The notes under the pieces: model-generated
What the model was told of the DNA's origin: nothing
What the model saw: the letters and a program-made list of their open reading frames with translations, nothing else
Database searches by the model: none
In this document: piece after piece, positions 1 to 8,409 of the stretch
Position numbering within the stretch: the first letter of the stretch is position 1
Layout: each line of letters starts with the position of its first letter
Made by a program: the position numbers and the translations under genes
Source of the DNA: Eubacterium sp.
GTDB lineage: Bacteria; Bacillota; Clostridia; Oscillospirales; Acutalibacteraceae
Reading direction: 5' to 3'
Assembly (NCBI GenBank): GCA_017886765.1
Contig: JAGHJI010000018.1
Coordinates: 1 to 64,000 of the forward strand
Length of the DNA stretch: 64,000 bases

Positions 1-2
1 CC

Positions 3-74
3 TATAAACCTAAGAAGAAAAAGAATAATTTTATGCAGAACGCTCTGCAGGCGCAGGATATAAACAACAGATAA
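3..74 (+). CDS. C-terminal end of an upstream gene (partial)
   Basis: An open frame enters from the left edge and stops with TAA at 72-74. It gives a 23-residue, lysine-rich tail (four consecutive lysines near the start) and ends 16 bases before the next start codon. The frame is too short to identify. The close spacing suggests that it belongs to the same operon as the sortase-like gene that follows. It could also be chance read-through of non-coding sequence. Confidence 0.35.
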   Translation, partial: YKPKKKKNNFMQNALQAQDINNR

Positions 75-90
75 TTAAGGATCACGCCAT

Positions 91-723
91 ATGGACCGTT
101 ACAAAAGGAAATTTATAAAAAGCGCGGTAGTTTTACCGCTGACAGCGGCAGTTGTTGCAACTGCCCTATTTTTTGCGGTGCTGTGTATTTTTGATTCCGA
201 GTTCCCTTTTACACAAAACATTTCAATATTTGCGGAATATGAAAAAGCCGACGTTATAACTGCCGAGTCGTCCGCATTTGACGGCCAAAGCATAAATAAA
301 AACGATTTGCCGGTTTTCTCGGCAAACACAATTTTAGGCAGCGCTCAGGCAAACGGTAACGCAATGGAGATCATATTTAACGCCAACGAGGTGAACGCTG
401 TCGGGAGACTGAATGTATCAGCAGACAGCAAATACATCGGAGAAACAGGCACGGTATTCTGCTCCTGCTATAAAGCCGATGCTGAATTTGTCCGGTCTCT
501 TGCAATCGGAGATACGATTGATATCGACATCGCTTACGGCGGATACAAATATCAGGTGGTTAAAATAAGTACCGCCGACAGTCTCGGTCTGGCAGAGAAG
601 CAGGGCGACGGTATTGGCAGAGCCTTGATTTTATGCACTGACGCAAATAAAAACGAAGGCATTTCCGACAGTTATCTCACCGTTGTTTGTGAAATGACGG
701 ACGGAAAACCCGTTGAGGAATAA
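91..723 (+). CDS. Membrane-anchored sortase-fold-like protein, probably inactive
   Basis: This 210-residue protein has an N-terminal basic stretch and one membrane segment (about residues 11-33), followed by an extracytoplasmic domain. The order of elements in that domain resembles class C/D sortases. There is a conserved Gly-Glu-Thr-Gly turn (about 124-127), then a strand where sortases carry the catalytic His, then Leu-x-x-Gly-Asp and a Tyr-x-Val strand (about 150-165), and finally an I-L-C-T-D strand near 180. At the usual His position the sequence reads F-C-S-C-Y. No histidine is seen there, and no TLxTC-x-R motif follows. The fold assignment is therefore inference from pattern only. An AAGGATC ribosome site lies 7 bases before the ATG. 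The next gene starts 13 bases downstream, so the two are probably cotranscribed. Confidence 0.5.
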   Translation: MDRYKRKFIKSAVVLPLTAAVVATALFFAVLCIFDSEFPFTQNISIFAEYEKADVITAESSAFDGQSINKNDLPVFSANTILGSAQANGNAMEIIFNANEVNAVGRLNVSADSKYIGETGTVFCSCYKADAEFVRSLAIGDTIDIDIAYGGYKYQVVKISTADSLGLAEKQGDGIGRALILCTDANKNEGISDSYLTVVCEMTDGKPVEE

Positions 724-736
724 AGGGGGGAGAGCT

Positions 737-1558
737 GTGTCACTTACGAAATCGAGAAAAATTCTCTCTTTTATCCTGACGCTTTTACTCGCCGCGGGAG
801 GCACAATGTTTTTTGGCGCACAGATTGTCCGGCACACGCTCTGCAATGAAAATTACATTGCTTCCTTTTTTTCATCAGATTCCGTAAACAGCGTATGCGA
901 ACAGAATTTCAGGGACAGAATAGCGGCTGTCTCCGCTAAAAGCGGTATACCCTCACGGGTCTTTGAAGCGATTTTGGAAAATAATTCACTCACACCTGAA
1001 ACTGCCGTACGAAATATTTTCAGATATAACAACGCGGAAATTTACAGCGAGGATCTGGTTGGGCAGTTTGAAAGCCTTTGCACAGAATACCTTGACGGAA
1101 ACAACATTACCTATGACAAAGCTATGATTCACAACACGGCAGTCTATGCCGCTCAGGTATATTCCGATTGCTTTGGCATAATCGATTCCGGCGAGGTTAC
1201 CGCCTTTTTTGAAAAGGTCGACGCAAATTACGGTAAATTCGCCTCTGTCGGGTTACTGTTGGTCGTTATACCACTGGTACTGTTTTTAGTGCTGTACAGT
1301 AAAAGAAGCGATAATACAAAAGTGATCTGTTCAGCGTTTACCGCTCTTGGTATTTCACTCTTTTTGATAGGGCTCTGCGGCTTGATTTTTTCAGCAGTAT
1401 CTTCTCCGTTGATTTCGCCTGACATTTACGCAAGAACGATATCAAGGGCCGTCAGCGGAGCGTTTGGCGTGTCGGCAATAATCGGCATATTGATAGGCGG
1501 AGGCGCTTTTGCCGGTTCTCTTAGCCATTATAAAAACAGAAAAAATAATATAATATAA
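737..1558 (+). CDS. Hypothetical integral membrane protein
   Basis: The GTG at 737 is chosen as start because AAAGGGGGGAGAG at 722-734 is an excellent ribosome site for it. An upstream TTG at 713 would overlap the previous gene and destroy that site. The 273-residue product has an N-terminal membrane segment (about 8-28), a roughly 150-residue soluble and probably extracellular domain, and three further hydrophobic segments in the last 110 residues. The tail is basic (YKNRKN). No family was recognised. The gene follows the sortase-like gene by 13 bases and is closed by a terminator at 1600, so the two form one transcription unit. Confidence 0.7.
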   Translation: MSLTKSRKILSFILTLLLAAGGTMFFGAQIVRHTLCNENYIASFFSSDSVNSVCEQNFRDRIAAVSAKSGIPSRVFEAILENNSLTPETAVRNIFRYNNAEIYSEDLVGQFESLCTEYLDGNNITYDKAMIHNTAVYAAQVYSDCFGIIDSGEVTAFFEKVDANYGKFASVGLLLVVIPLVLFLVLYSKRSDNTKVICSAFTALGISLFLIGLCGLIFSAVSSPLISPDIYARTISRAVSGAFGVSAIIGILIGGGAFAGSLSHYKNRKNNII

Positions 1559-1599
1559 ATGTTTTTAATCTAGATATTATAATATATAACATTATTAAT

Positions 1600-1628
1600 C
1601 TATACAGTTTTGGCTGTATAGATTTTTT
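1600..1628 (+). terminator. Intrinsic terminator after the 737-1558 gene
   Basis: Perfect 8-bp stem CTATACAG/CTGTATAG (1600-1607 with 1614-1621), six-base loop, then ATTTTTTG. The rest of 1629-1949 is very AT-rich and I see no gene or repeat in it. Confidence 0.85.
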
Positions 1629-1949
1629 GTTGTAATCCTTTTGTATTTTATTTGGGAAAATTTAGGATTGTCGTATTATGTCGTCAATTTCTTTGTATCT
1701 GTATATTGTTTAATATTTTAGAATTTTAATTTTTTATAACTATATATTGTGTTTTAAAATATTCAAAAATTAAAATGTTACAAATTGTAAGATTTGTTTT
1801 GCGGTTTTCTAACCTTTTTACAAAAAAAATCCATCACGCACTAAAGCGATAAAATATATTACCACAAGATATAGTGCCGTGGCTGATTATCTTCCGGATT
1901 AAAACAAAAACGTTTGTGAAACATGCATAAAATCACCATCTCAAATTTG

Positions 1950-1978
1950 TTGACATCTTATGCACTTCTGACTATAAT
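1950..1978 (+). promoter_or_regulatory. Sigma-A promoter of the 3D-domain gene
   Basis: TTGACA at 1950-1955, 17-base spacer, TATAAT at 1973-1978: a consensus promoter. The predicted start near 1985 leaves an untranslated leader of about 119 bases. Confidence 0.85.
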
Positions 1979-2006
1979 GTCTTGCGTTCGGTAATAATAA
2001 CGGTGA

Positions 2007-2078
2007 AAACAGAAAGTAATTCTTCTGTTTAGTGATTTATATCACTAACATTGGGACAAATTTGAATAACCTAATGTT
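2007..2078 (+). promoter_or_regulatory. Leader with three tandem hairpins
   Basis: Three hairpins follow each other almost without gaps. They are AAACAGAA/TTCTGTTT (2007-2014 with 2023-2030), AGTGAT/ATCACT (2031-2036 with 2041-2046) and AACATT/AATGTT (2047-2052 with 2073-2078, with GG/CC inside). They lie between the promoter and the ribosome site at 2091. They do not match the c-di-AMP (ydaO) riboswitch that often precedes cell-wall hydrolases. They may stabilise the mRNA or regulate it. Confidence 0.45.
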
Positions 2079-2103
2079 TCCGACAACAACAAAGGAGATT
2101 AAG

Positions 2104-3348
2104 ATGATTAACCTATCAAATGCGAAGGGACTTAAGGGCGTCAGCCGGGCAGTCCTGACCGCAGTAGTTACTTTCGTCCTTGCCATTGCAATCTTCGCGA
2201 CAACTGCTTTCGCAGGTCTTGCAACACAGTATAATGTAGAGATTGTAGTAGACAGCAATGATGCAATAGTAATTACAACCAATGAGACGGAACCAATCGA
2301 AATCCTGTCACAAGCAAATATCACTCTCGCCGACAGCGATAAGCTGGACATCAGCGGTTTCCGTTCGGGCGAGGGCGGCACAATCAAGATTGACAAATTA
2401 AACAATATTAATGTTGAGTTTGACGGAGTCATTAACACCTACAGCGTATATGAGGATACCGTGGGAGAAGCTCTTGACAATCTTGGAATCGAATTAAGCG
2501 AAAACAGCAAAATGAACTATGAGCTCACGGATGTTGTAAAGGACGGTATGGTAATCACCATAAAATCCGCAAAATCCGTAACGCTTACAGCTGACGGGAA
2601 ATCAGCCAAGTACGCAATCTATCAGGGCACCGTAGCAGACCTGCTGGAGCTTGCCCAGATAACCCTCGGTGAGGATGACTATACAGAACCATCCCTGGAT
2701 TCCGAGCTGGAAGCGAATATGAAAGTAACGGTTTACCGTGTGGAATACAAGACGGTAACCGAAACAGAGGAAGTTAAATTTAAAACAACTACCGTTAAAA
2801 AATCATCCATGAATGAGGGCACGCAGAAAGTAGTGACCCAGGGTGTTAACGGTGAGGACCAGGTTTCATACGAGGTCAAGTATGTTAACGGTAAAGAAGA
2901 AAGCAGAACAGAAACCGAACGCACTACCGTTAAAAAACCTGTAAATAAAGTTGTTAACGTGGGTACAAAAAAGGTATCCTCATCCAGTTCATCCACAGTA
3001 AAATCAAACGGCGTAACCTCTAAAAACGGTTATACCGTAGGGCAGAAGATATCGGGCAGATACACGCATTACTGCGCCTGCGCATCCTGCGGATCGGGTT
3101 CAGGTGTTACTGCCAGCGGTAAAAAAGTGTATAACGGTATGGCAAATCCGTATTACGTTGCCTGCAACTGGCTGCCAATGGGATCGGTAATCCGTGTCAA
3201 CGGCACAAACTACACCGTTGTTGACCGCGGAGGCTCAGGTCTTTCCACCGTCGGCAGAATTGATATCTTCACACCGGAGGGTCACGCGGCCTGCTACAGA
3301 TACGGTACAGGAAGCTGCACGATAGAGATCGTAAGACTCGGCTGGTAA
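2104..3348 (+). CDS. Secreted DUF348/G5/3D-domain cell-wall protein (YabE/RpfB-like)
   Basis: The start at 2104 follows AAAGGAG (2091-2097); an in-frame GTG at 2032 has no ribosome site. The 414-residue product has a signal or anchor segment (about 14-37) ending in an Ala-Phe-Ala motif. It then has two clear and one weak DUF348 ubiquitin-like modules (about 45-210), a G5-like beta-rich stretch rich in Glu, Thr and Lys (about 215-300), a Ser-rich linker, and a C-terminal 3D (lytic-transglycosylase-like) domain from about 315. Of the three aspartates that name the 3D domain, two are present (VVDRGG and RIDIF). The first is replaced in V-A-C-N-W. The family remodels peptidoglycan, often during resuscitation or germination. 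The gene is monocistronic with its own promoter and terminator. Confidence 0.85.
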   Translation: MINLSNAKGLKGVSRAVLTAVVTFVLAIAIFATTAFAGLATQYNVEIVVDSNDAIVITTNETEPIEILSQANITLADSDKLDISGFRSGEGGTIKIDKLNNINVEFDGVINTYSVYEDTVGEALDNLGIELSENSKMNYELTDVVKDGMVITIKSAKSVTLTADGKSAKYAIYQGTVADLLELAQITLGEDDYTEPSLDSELEANMKVTVYRVEYKTVTETEEVKFKTTTVKKSSMNEGTQKVVTQGVNGEDQVSYEVKYVNGKEESRTETERTTVKKPVNKVVNVGTKKVSSSSSSTVKSNGVTSKNGYTVGQKISGRYTHYCACASCGSGSGVTASGKKVYNGMANPYYVACNWLPMGSVIRVNGTNYTVVDRGGSGLSTVGRIDIFTPEGHAACYRYGTGSCTIEIVRLGW

Positions 3349-3365
3349 AATGGAATAATATACCA

Positions 3366-3398
3366 ACAGAGCTGTGAAGTCACAGCTCTGTTTTATTT
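3366..3398 (+). terminator. Intrinsic terminator of the 3D-domain gene
   Basis: Twelve-base perfect arms ACAGAGCTGTGA/TCACAGCTCTGT (3366-3377 with 3380-3391), two-base loop, then TTTATTTTC. Confidence 0.9.
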
Positions 3399-3404
3399 TC
3401 TGTA

Positions 3405-3433
3405 TTGACGGAATCTGTCCGGCAAGTTATAAT
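3405..3433 (+). promoter_or_regulatory. Sigma-A promoter of the phosphate-transport operon
   Basis: TTGACG (3405-3410), 17-base spacer, TATAAT (3428-3433). It excludes translation starts for the transporter upstream of about 3440. Confidence 0.8.
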
Positions 3434-3532
3434 AAATTGATTGACAAGCCAACTGCATTGTGCCAAAACCCAATATTTTCCGGCTTGTTATTATGGGATT
3501 TAAGCAGGGTTCTGCCTTTTGAGGAATTACAT

Positions 3533-4588
3533 ATGGATGTTTCTTTTTCAACTTTTATAAATGAAATGATCGGCAATCCCGTACTGCTGATTACTGTTGC
3601 CTTAACTCTGGGCGTCATATTTGTAAACGGCTGGACGGATGCGCCCAACGCCATCGCCACCTGCGTTACCACACGGTGCCTGAGTGTGAGAAGCGCAATC
3701 ATCATGAGCGCAGGCTTTAATTTTTTAGGCGTACTGATCATGACGAAGATAAACAGCTCCGTGGCCAGCACGATAAGTAATATGGTGGATTTCGGCGGAG
3801 ATACAAGAAAAGCCCTTATCGCGCTGTGCGCCGCATTGTTTTCCATTGTGGTATACAGTGTGGGCGCCTCGTATTTCGGTATTCCCACCAGTGAAAGCCA
3901 CAGCCTGATAGCAGGTCTGACCGGAGCGGCTATCGCCATTCAAAACGGTTTTGAAGGCATAAATATGAAAGAATGGGGCAAGGTTCTGTACGGCCTTGTG
4001 CTCAGCCTGATTCTCGGATTCGCATTGGGATGGATCGTGTGCAAAGTCGTAACACTGTTATTCGCAAGAGCCGACCGCCGCAAAACAAACACGTTTTTTA
4101 AAGGCGCGCAGATATTCGGCGCCGCGGCAATGAGCTTTATGCACGGCGCCCAGGACGGGCAGAAATTTATCGGCGTTCTTTTCCTGGGGCTTGCATTCTC
4201 CCATGGGGAAAATGATGTAAGCGGTATATCCATACCCGTCTGGCTGATGCTCCTTTGCAGTATCGTTATGGCACTGGGCACCAGCGTCGGCGGTGAAAAA
4301 ATCATCAAATCCGTAGGCATGGATATGGTTAAGCTGGAAAAATACCAGGGCTTTTCCGCTGACCTTGCGGCTGCGCTCTGTCTTTTATTCTCCAGCGTTT
4401 TCGGTATCCCCGTATCCACGACCCATACCAAAACCACGGCTATTATGGGCGTAGGCGCTGTTCGCCGGCTTTCCGCAATAGATTTCAACGTAGTAAAGGA
4501 TATGATGCTCACGTGGGTATTCACCTTCCCCGGCTGCGGAATTATCAGTTTCATTATGGCAAAAATATTTATCGCTTTATTTAATTAA
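3533..4588 (+). CDS. pit: PiT-family inorganic phosphate transporter
   Basis: The start at 3533 has GAGGAA at 3521-3526 and lies downstream of the promoter. A longer open frame back to 3374 would begin inside the preceding terminator. The 351-residue protein has about ten membrane segments arranged as two inverted repeats. The PiT signatures are visible: N-G-W-T-D-A-P-N-A-I-A-T near residue 30 and H-G-A-Q-D-G-Q-K-F-I-G in the second half, each followed by a transmembrane helix. These aspartates couple phosphate uptake to H+ or Na+. Eleven bases downstream is a DUF47 gene, the usual partner and regulator of PiT transporters in Firmicutes. Confidence 0.93.
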   Translation: MDVSFSTFINEMIGNPVLLITVALTLGVIFVNGWTDAPNAIATCVTTRCLSVRSAIIMSAGFNFLGVLIMTKINSSVASTISNMVDFGGDTRKALIALCAALFSIVVYSVGASYFGIPTSESHSLIAGLTGAAIAIQNGFEGINMKEWGKVLYGLVLSLILGFALGWIVCKVVTLLFARADRRKTNTFFKGAQIFGAAAMSFMHGAQDGQKFIGVLFLGLAFSHGENDVSGISIPVWLMLLCSIVMALGTSVGGEKIIKSVGMDMVKLEKYQGFSADLAAALCLLFSSVFGIPVSTTHTKTTAIMGVGAVRRLSAIDFNVVKDMMLTWVFTFPGCGIISFIMAKIFIALFN

Positions 4589-4599
4589 GGAGAAAGCTT

Positions 4600-5223
4600 A
4601 TGTCAAAAAAACAGGACGCTTATTATTTTAACAATTTTACCGACTGCGCGCAGTACGCCTGCGATGCGGTCCACTTGCTTGAGGATATCATGAATCATTT
4701 TAATCAGAATGAACTTTACGATTATCTTGATAAGATGCACGGGATAGAGCATTCCGCCGACAGCAAAAAACATGAGATGCTCAACACGCTTATCAAGGCC
4801 TTTATTACACCTATTGACAGGGAGGATATCCTGCAGGTAAGCCAGAATATTGATGAGATGACGGATAAGATTGAGGACGTTCTGATCCGCATATACTGCA
4901 ACCACATTGAGCGAATCCGCCCGGATTCGCTGGAGCTGGTGAACGTGGTCTCCAAGTGCTGTGACGAGGTACTGGAGCTGATGAAGTGCTTCCCGGATTA
5001 CAAGCGTTCCAAGAACATCAAGGAACATATCATCAGCATCAATTCCTATGAGGAGGAAGCGGATAAACTGTATATCCAGTGCATGTATAATCTCCATGAC
5101 AGCAGCAATGATGTTATGGAAATGATCTCCTGGCGCGAAATATATACATATCTGGAAAAATGCGCTGATACCGCGGAGCATATTGCGGATATCGTGGAAA
5201 GCGTCATTATGAAGAACAGTTGA
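4600..5223 (+). CDS. DUF47 (PhoU-like) phosphate transport regulator
   Basis: The 207-residue, all-helical cytoplasmic protein matches the DUF47/YkaA family. It has repeated E/D-x-x-x-D/E-helices typical of PhoU-type metal-binding bundles, for example IDEMTDKIEDVLIRIY (about 85-100) and the C-terminal CADTAEHIADIVES. AAGGAGAAAGC precedes the ATG. It is cotranscribed with the PiT gene and followed by a strong terminator. The family modulates the partnered low-affinity phosphate transporter. The function is assigned from family and context; the family is clear. Confidence 0.9.
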   Translation: MSKKQDAYYFNNFTDCAQYACDAVHLLEDIMNHFNQNELYDYLDKMHGIEHSADSKKHEMLNTLIKAFITPIDREDILQVSQNIDEMTDKIEDVLIRIYCNHIERIRPDSLELVNVVSKCCDEVLELMKCFPDYKRSKNIKEHIISINSYEEEADKLYIQCMYNLHDSSNDVMEMISWREIYTYLEKCADTAEHIADIVESVIMKNS

Positions 5224-5240
5224 TCTCATACTTGTTTTCA

Positions 5241-5274
5241 GCCGCTGATTAGGCAGTAATCAGCGGCTTTTTAT
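5241..5274 (+). terminator. Intrinsic terminator of pit-DUF47 operon
   Basis: Eleven-base perfect stem GCCGCTGATTA/TAATCAGCGGC (5241-5251 with 5257-5267), five-base loop, then TTTTTATT. Confidence 0.92.
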
Positions 5275-5302
5275 TGACTTATTATATAAAACATAGTAAA
5301 AT
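5274..5302 (+). promoter_or_regulatory. Promoter of glycyl-tRNA synthetase gene
   Basis: TTGACT (5274-5279), 17-base spacer, TAAAAT (5297-5302). The start codon is only about 22 bases downstream of the predicted transcript start, so no T-box leader is possible here. Confidence 0.75.
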
Positions 5303-5330
5303 AATATCATACTATTGGAGGTTTCATCAT

Positions 5331-6710
5331 ATGGTTAATTCAGACAAAACAATGGAAAAAATCGTTGCGCTTTGCAAGGGCAGAGGTTTCATCTTCCCGG
5401 GAAGCGATATTTACGGCGGTCTTGCAAACACATGGGATTACGGCCCCCTCGGCGCAAGACTCAAGAATAATGTGAAAGACACCTGGAGAAAAAGATTTAT
5501 TCAGGAGAGAAAAAACAGTTACGAGGTGGACGCCGATATCCTTATGCACCCGAGAGTCTGGGAAGCCAGCGGACACGTTGCGTCATTTTCAGATCCGCTT
5601 CTGGACTGCAAGGAATGTAAAATGCGCCACAGAGCAGACAATCTGATTGACGATTTTGATCCCGACGCCCATGCCGACGGGATGACGAAGGAGGAGATGT
5701 TCCAGTATATCAAGGATCACAACATCCCCTGTCCCAACTGCGGAAAGCATAATTTTACGGATATAAGGGAATTTAACCTTATGTTCCAAACCTACAGGGG
5801 TGTTACCAACGACAGCAAGAGCATCATATATCTCCGTCCGGAAAACGCCCAGGGCGAATACGTAAACTACATCAATGTTCAGCGCACGATGCGGGCGAAA
5901 CTGCCTTTCAGCATCGGACAGATAGGAAAGGCTTTTAGAAACGAAATTACCCCCGGTAATTTTACTTTCCGGACCATTGAATTTGAACAGATGGAATTCC
6001 AGACCTTCTGCAAAGAGGGAGATGACGGCGAGCTGTACGATTATTTCAAGGAATACGGTAAAAAATATTTTGAGGATCTGGGCATCGCGGAGGAGCATCT
6101 GCGTTACCATGACCATGAAAAGCTTGCGCACTATGCCAAAGCGGCCTGTGATATTGAATTCCTGTTCCCCTTCGGATGGGGTGAGATCAACGGTACGCAT
6201 AACCGCACGGATTTTGACCTTACAAGGCATCAGGAATACAGCGGTCAGAAGATGGAATACCTGGACCCTGTAACAAACGAAAGATATATTCCTTATATCA
6301 TTGAGTCCACCTACGGACTGGACAGAACGGTGCTGGCATTGATCTGCGAGGCGTATGACGAGGAGGTCATTGACGCGCAGAAAAATGACACCAGAGTTGT
6401 TCTGCACTTCAATCCGGCGATCGCTCCGTATAAGGCGGCTGTTCTGCCCCTTTCCAAAAAGCTTTCGGAAAAAGCGTGGGAAATCTGCGAAAATCTGAGC
6501 AAATCCTTTATGACCGATTTTGACGAAACGGGCTCTATCGGAAAAAGATACCGCCGTCAGGACGAGATCGGCACGCCCTATTGCATCACCTATGATTTTG
6601 AATCGGAGGAAGACGGATGCGTAACCGTACGTGACCGTGACACAATGGAACAGGTACGTATACCGATTTCGGAACTTGCCGCGTTTATTGAAGAAAAAAT
6701 CAAGTTTTAA
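5331..6710 (+). CDS. glyQS: Glycyl-tRNA synthetase, single-chain dimeric type
   Basis: Class II aminoacyl-tRNA synthetase that charges tRNA-Gly. The ATG at 5331 follows GGAGG (5317-5321). The 459-residue length fits the alpha2 type found in many Firmicutes, not the two-subunit GlyQ/GlyS form. Visible features are the N-terminal [14 protein letters not shown] stretch; motif 1 around the W-D-Y-G-P-L-G segment; an insertion with C-x-x-C (CKEC) and C-x-x-C (CPNC) pairs (about 92-145), which suggests a zinc site; motif 2 with the F-R-N-E sequence near 205; motif 3 with G-L-D-R near 330; and a C-terminal anticodon-binding domain. The gene is monocistronic or leads into the DUF975 gene 24 bases downstream. 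Confidence 0.96.
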   Translation: MVNSDKTMEKIVALCKGRGFIFPGSDIYGGLANTWDYGPLGARLKNNVKDTWRKRFIQERKNSYEVDADILMHPRVWEASGHVASFSDPLLDCKECKMRHRADNLIDDFDPDAHADGMTKEEMFQYIKDHNIPCPNCGKHNFTDIREFNLMFQTYRGVTNDSKSIIYLRPENAQGEYVNYINVQRTMRAKLPFSIGQIGKAFRNEITPGNFTFRTIEFEQMEFQTFCKEGDDGELYDYFKEYGKKYFEDLGIAEEHLRYHDHEKLAHYAKAACDIEFLFPFGWGEINGTHNRTDFDLTRHQEYSGQKMEYLDPVTNERYIPYIIESTYGLDRTVLALICEAYDEEVIDAQKNDTRVVLHFNPAIAPYKAAVLPLSKKLSEKAWEICENLSKSFMTDFDETGSIGKRYRRQDEIGTPYCITYDFESEEDGCVTVRDRDTMEQVRIPISELAAFIEEKIKF

Positions 6711-6734
6711 TTGCGATGAAAAGAGGCATTGTTT

Positions 6735-8135
6735 ATGAACAATATTAACAGGCCCCTGGTAAAATCACAGGCGCGTCAGATAATAAAGGACAAAGTCTTT
6801 TTGCTGTTTGTCATTTATTTCATTGTCGCTGTGCTTACCGGCGGTATAACCACCACCTTCAATTTTGCCACGACATTTAATGATGCGGAGGAATTGTTTG
6901 AATATAATTACGACAACGGCAATTCCTACTATGAAGATTATAATTACGATGACTACAATTATTTTGACGAAGATTATTTCAGCGACTTTTACGACGGCAG
7001 CGGCAATCCTATAGAAGGCTTTGATTTCAGCAATGCCGATATGAAAGTGAATATTAAAAATACGGATGGGGCAGTAAGCAGTCCTGTTACCATGTTCTCC
7101 GCCCTACTATCCTTAGGCGGCGGTCTCAGCACGATTTTGGCAATTGTCTTTGCACCGCTGGCTGTAACGATGGCAGGTATGTATGTTTCACTTGTCAGAA
7201 GGAACGCTAACGAGCGTTTTGACTTGGGCAAAGAGTTGGGCGGTATTTTTAAAAATTCATTTAACGATACGTATTTCAAAAAGCTGCTTTTAAGCATTTT
7301 AGTAGGGATCATAACCTTGCTGCTTGCCATCCTGTTTATAATTCCCGGTATTATATTCAGCTACAGCGCATATTTTTCCTCTCAAATTATGAATGATTAT
7401 CCGAATCTGAAACCCACGGAGGCAATTAAGCTTTCCAAAAAGATGATAAAGGGCAACCGCTGGGAACTGTTCGTTTATGACCTGAGTTTTATTCCCTGGT
7501 ATCTGCTCACTATAATTACTTTCGGCATTGCGGGTATTTATGTATATCCGTACAAATGCACCGCAGACGCGCTTTATTATGAAAACTTCCGCCTGAGAGC
7601 ATTGGCTGAGGGCAGAATTACCGAGGATGATTTCCTTTCCGAGCAGGAGCGCATTATGAAATATAACAACACCGGATTCAATAACGGCTATCAGCAGGGC
7701 GCTCCGTATTACAATCCGGGCAATACGGATACCCAGGGCACCGCAAACACAGCGTATCAGTCCTATCAGCAGTATCAGCCGTCAGGACAGAACCCTGTCA
7801 ATAACACCGACGGTACGTTCTACTCACCGGATTTCAGCGCGCAGCAGCAATATGAGCCGTATGCAAACCCATCTCAGCCAAATCAGACACAGGGCGCTGG
7901 ATATTATCAACCGCCGCAGTATCAGCAACCGGCACAGCCCCAGCAGCCTGCCGATCCGCTGTATCAGCAGCCCACACCGGATGAACCGCAAGCGCCTGTC
8001 CATATGCCGACAGAAGAGCATATAGAAACACCGGATGAAACGCAGCAGCCTCCTGTGGATACGCAAACCGAGCAGCCTGCGCAGGAAGAAAACGTGAACG
8101 CTCAGACTGATAACAGTCAGCATCAGAATGAATAA
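6735..8135 (+). CDS. DUF975 membrane protein with long Gln/Pro-rich tail
   Basis: The ATG at 6735 is preferred; AAGAGG lies 8 bases upstream, and a TTG two codons earlier has worse spacing. The 466-residue protein begins with two amphipathic or transmembrane stretches. Between them is an extremely acidic, Tyr/Asp/Asn-rich loop (about 55-95). The core (about 110-290) carries the DUF975 pattern: an IIPGIIFSYS membrane helix, S-K-K-M-I-K-G-N, a W-x-L-F motif, L-S-F-I-P-W, and a final V-Y-P-Y segment. The last 150 residues are low-complexity, rich in Gln, Pro and Tyr, and probably disordered and cytoplasmic. The function of DUF975 proteins is unknown. The tail is unusually long for the family, which often ends soon after the PY motif. 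Confidence 0.85.
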   Translation: MNNINRPLVKSQARQIIKDKVFLLFVIYFIVAVLTGGITTTFNFATTFNDAEELFEYNYDNGNSYYEDYNYDDYNYFDEDYFSDFYDGSGNPIEGFDFSNADMKVNIKNTDGAVSSPVTMFSALLSLGGGLSTILAIVFAPLAVTMAGMYVSLVRRNANERFDLGKELGGIFKNSFNDTYFKKLLLSILVGIITLLLAILFIIPGIIFSYSAYFSSQIMNDYPNLKPTEAIKLSKKMIKGNRWELFVYDLSFIPWYLLTIITFGIAGIYVYPYKCTADALYYENFRLRALAEGRITEDDFLSEQERIMKYNNTGFNNGYQQGAPYYNPGNTDTQGTANTAYQSYQQYQPSGQNPVNNTDGTFYSPDFSAQQQYEPYANPSQPNQTQGAGYYQPPQYQQPAQPQQPADPLYQQPTPDEPQAPVHMPTEEHIETPDETQQPPVDTQTEQPAQEENVNAQTDNSQHQNE

Positions 8136-8168
8136 AATGAAGAAGAGAATGAATAAGAAATAATAAAA

Positions 8169-8406
8169 AGAACTGCGAGAAATGGAGATGAATTTCGTTT
8201 TCTTGCGAATGGGTGCTGTACGATGGTACCGCCCCTGAGCAAAAAACGAAAAATGCCGAACAGCGGTAAGGATTCGATATCCTTACCGCTGTTTTTTACA
8301 ATCCCTCCGTCAGAACGGGACGGCGGGGACACCGTCCCCTACAAAGGAGAAGCAACTTTACACACTTTTCTTTCGGCGTGGTTTAGCCCACTTTATCGAC
8401 AGTCTG
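8169..8406. repeat. Interspersed non-coding element, copy 1 of 2
   Basis: About 238 bases that align over their whole length, with an estimated 80% or more identity by eye, to 17283-17525. The right end is TCGACAGTCTG. The left end, GAACTGCGAGAAA, is a decayed version of the copy 2 end CAGACTTCGAGAAA, so the complete element has imperfect terminal inverted repeats. It encodes no protein. It contains a 15-bp perfect hairpin followed by T6 (8259-8297). Its right end lies 3 bases from the stop codon of the minus-strand gene at 8410. Confidence 0.75.
8259..8297 (+). terminator. Strong intrinsic terminator inside repeat copy 1
   Basis: Perfect 15-bp stem AACAGCGGTAAGGAT/ATCCTTACCGCTGTT (8259-8273 with 8279-8293), five-base loop TCGAT, then TTTTTT. 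It can end transcription from the DUF975 gene. The equivalent hairpin in copy 2 (about 17373-17407) has one mismatch and a broken T-run. Confidence 0.8.
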
Positions 8407-8409
8407 TTT

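Noticed and set aside
1740..1830. WalR box upstream of the 3D-domain gene
   Set aside because: TGTTAC and TGTAAG half-sites are present but the spacing is four instead of five, and the second half ends in a disallowed G.
2007..2078. c-di-AMP (ydaO) riboswitch before the 3D-domain gene
   Set aside because: The leader is too short and lacks the conserved ydaO core sequences. Only simple tandem hairpins are present.
3374..3532. N-terminal extension of the PiT transporter
   Set aside because: It would start inside the preceding terminator and cross the sigma-A promoter at 3405-3433. The ATG at 3533 has a ribosome site.
5303..5330. T-box leader for glycyl-tRNA synthetase
   Set aside because: The promoter is only about 28 bases before the start codon and no AGGGTGGNACCGCG-like motif is present.
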